DNA from: Oscillospiraceae bacterium
GTDB lineage: Bacteria > Bacillota_A > Clostridia > Oscillospirales > Oscillospiraceae
Direction of reading: 5' to 3'
DNA: 50,750 nt
Assembly (NCBI GenBank): GCA_902786615.1
Contig: CADADE010000007.1
Coordinates: 1-50,750 of the forward strand
The translations under genes were made by a program, and so were the position numbers. Within the stretch, counting starts at the first letter, position 1. Each line of letters opens with the position of its first letter. Under the pieces are notes generated by a model that saw only the letters and a list, made by a program, of their open reading frames with translations, had not been told where the DNA came from and made no database searches. Positions 50,655 to 50,750 of this stretch are shown one piece after another.

Positions 50655-50715
50655 TATGCTCCCTTTATGAGAGACAGTGAAAAAGAAAAACACTGTCAAT
50701 CATGGAGGGAGCATA
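50655..50715. repeat. 61-bp imperfect palindrome before the last gene
   Basis: TATGCTCCCT/AGGGAGCATA outer arms and GACAGTG/CACTGTC inner arms, each pair separated by 8 bases, around an A-rich 11-base loop. The right outer arm contains the ribosome site (GGAGGGAG) of the next gene, so folding would mask it. It could be a regulatory RNA hairpin, a terminator or an insertion-sequence end. Confidence 0.65.
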
Positions 50716-50718
50716 ACT

Positions 50719-50750
50719 ATGTTTTGGAAGAAAACGCCGGTTGAAGAAAG
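50719..50750 (+). CDS. Start of an unidentified gene (runs off the window)
   Basis: Only MFWKKTPVEE is visible, behind a strong GGAGGGAG ribosome site 8 bases upstream. Too short to assign. The preceding palindrome makes either a small regulated gene or an insertion-sequence transposase conceivable. Confidence 0.45.
   Translation, partial: MFWKKTPVEE

Overview
The window looks like chromosomal DNA of a spore-forming, anaerobic gut Firmicute, most likely an Oscillospiraceae-type clostridium. The grounds are a high-GC backbone, stage II and V sporulation proteins, clostridial pyruvate phosphate dikinase, rubrerythrin and rubredoxin, AGGAGG-type ribosome sites, many near-consensus sigma-A promoters with 17-bp spacers, and small TA-flanked palindromic elements. 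The species cannot be named from this sequence alone.

Left part (1-11.9 kb): the C-terminal two thirds of PPDK, an orphan peptide with a double-glycine leader, an alpha/beta hydrolase, then a 1.8-kb AT-richer accessory insertion (DUF4160 protein, small partner protein, broken serine-recombinase tail, zinc-ribbon membrane protein). The insertion is bracketed by a 113-bp direct repeat of the 3' end and terminator of gapA. The gapA copy next to it is frameshifted exactly at the repeat edge. After gapA come a sensor-kinase-like protein lacking the usual His, the S4 protein RqcP, HU, a SpoVB/MurJ-type flippase and a COG2509-type FAD oxidoreductase.

Middle (11.9-33.6 kb): a mosaic zinc-ribbon/TM/TPR protein, SpoIIP behind a sigma-E-like promoter, an oxidative-stress pair (rubrerythrin, rubredoxin), a DUF805 protein, and a membrane diguanylate cyclase divergent from a compact type IV pilus operon (PilB-, PilT- and PilC-like proteins plus one prepilin). 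A YfhO-type membrane protein with a sharp internal change of base composition follows, with two overlapping 4-TM transporters, a DAACS symporter, an AEC permease, a secreted DNA-entry-type nuclease, a membrane-anchored VWA protein with three tandem beta repeats, and a NYN/PIN-like protein. Pilus ATPases plus a secreted nuclease would suit DNA uptake, but that is inference.

Right part (33.7-50.6 kb): one gene of about 16.6 kb encodes a secreted protein of about 5,550 residues: signal peptide, Ala/Glu helical stalk, Asn-Pro-Glu tandem repeat, about eight InlB-type beta-grasp repeats, and then four large modules, each a conserved cap followed by a Gly-rich right-handed beta-helix, separated by Cna-B-like domains. 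It ends without an LPXTG signal. A long imperfect palindrome and the first codons of another gene close the window. No rRNA, tRNA, CRISPR array or complete insertion sequence was seen.
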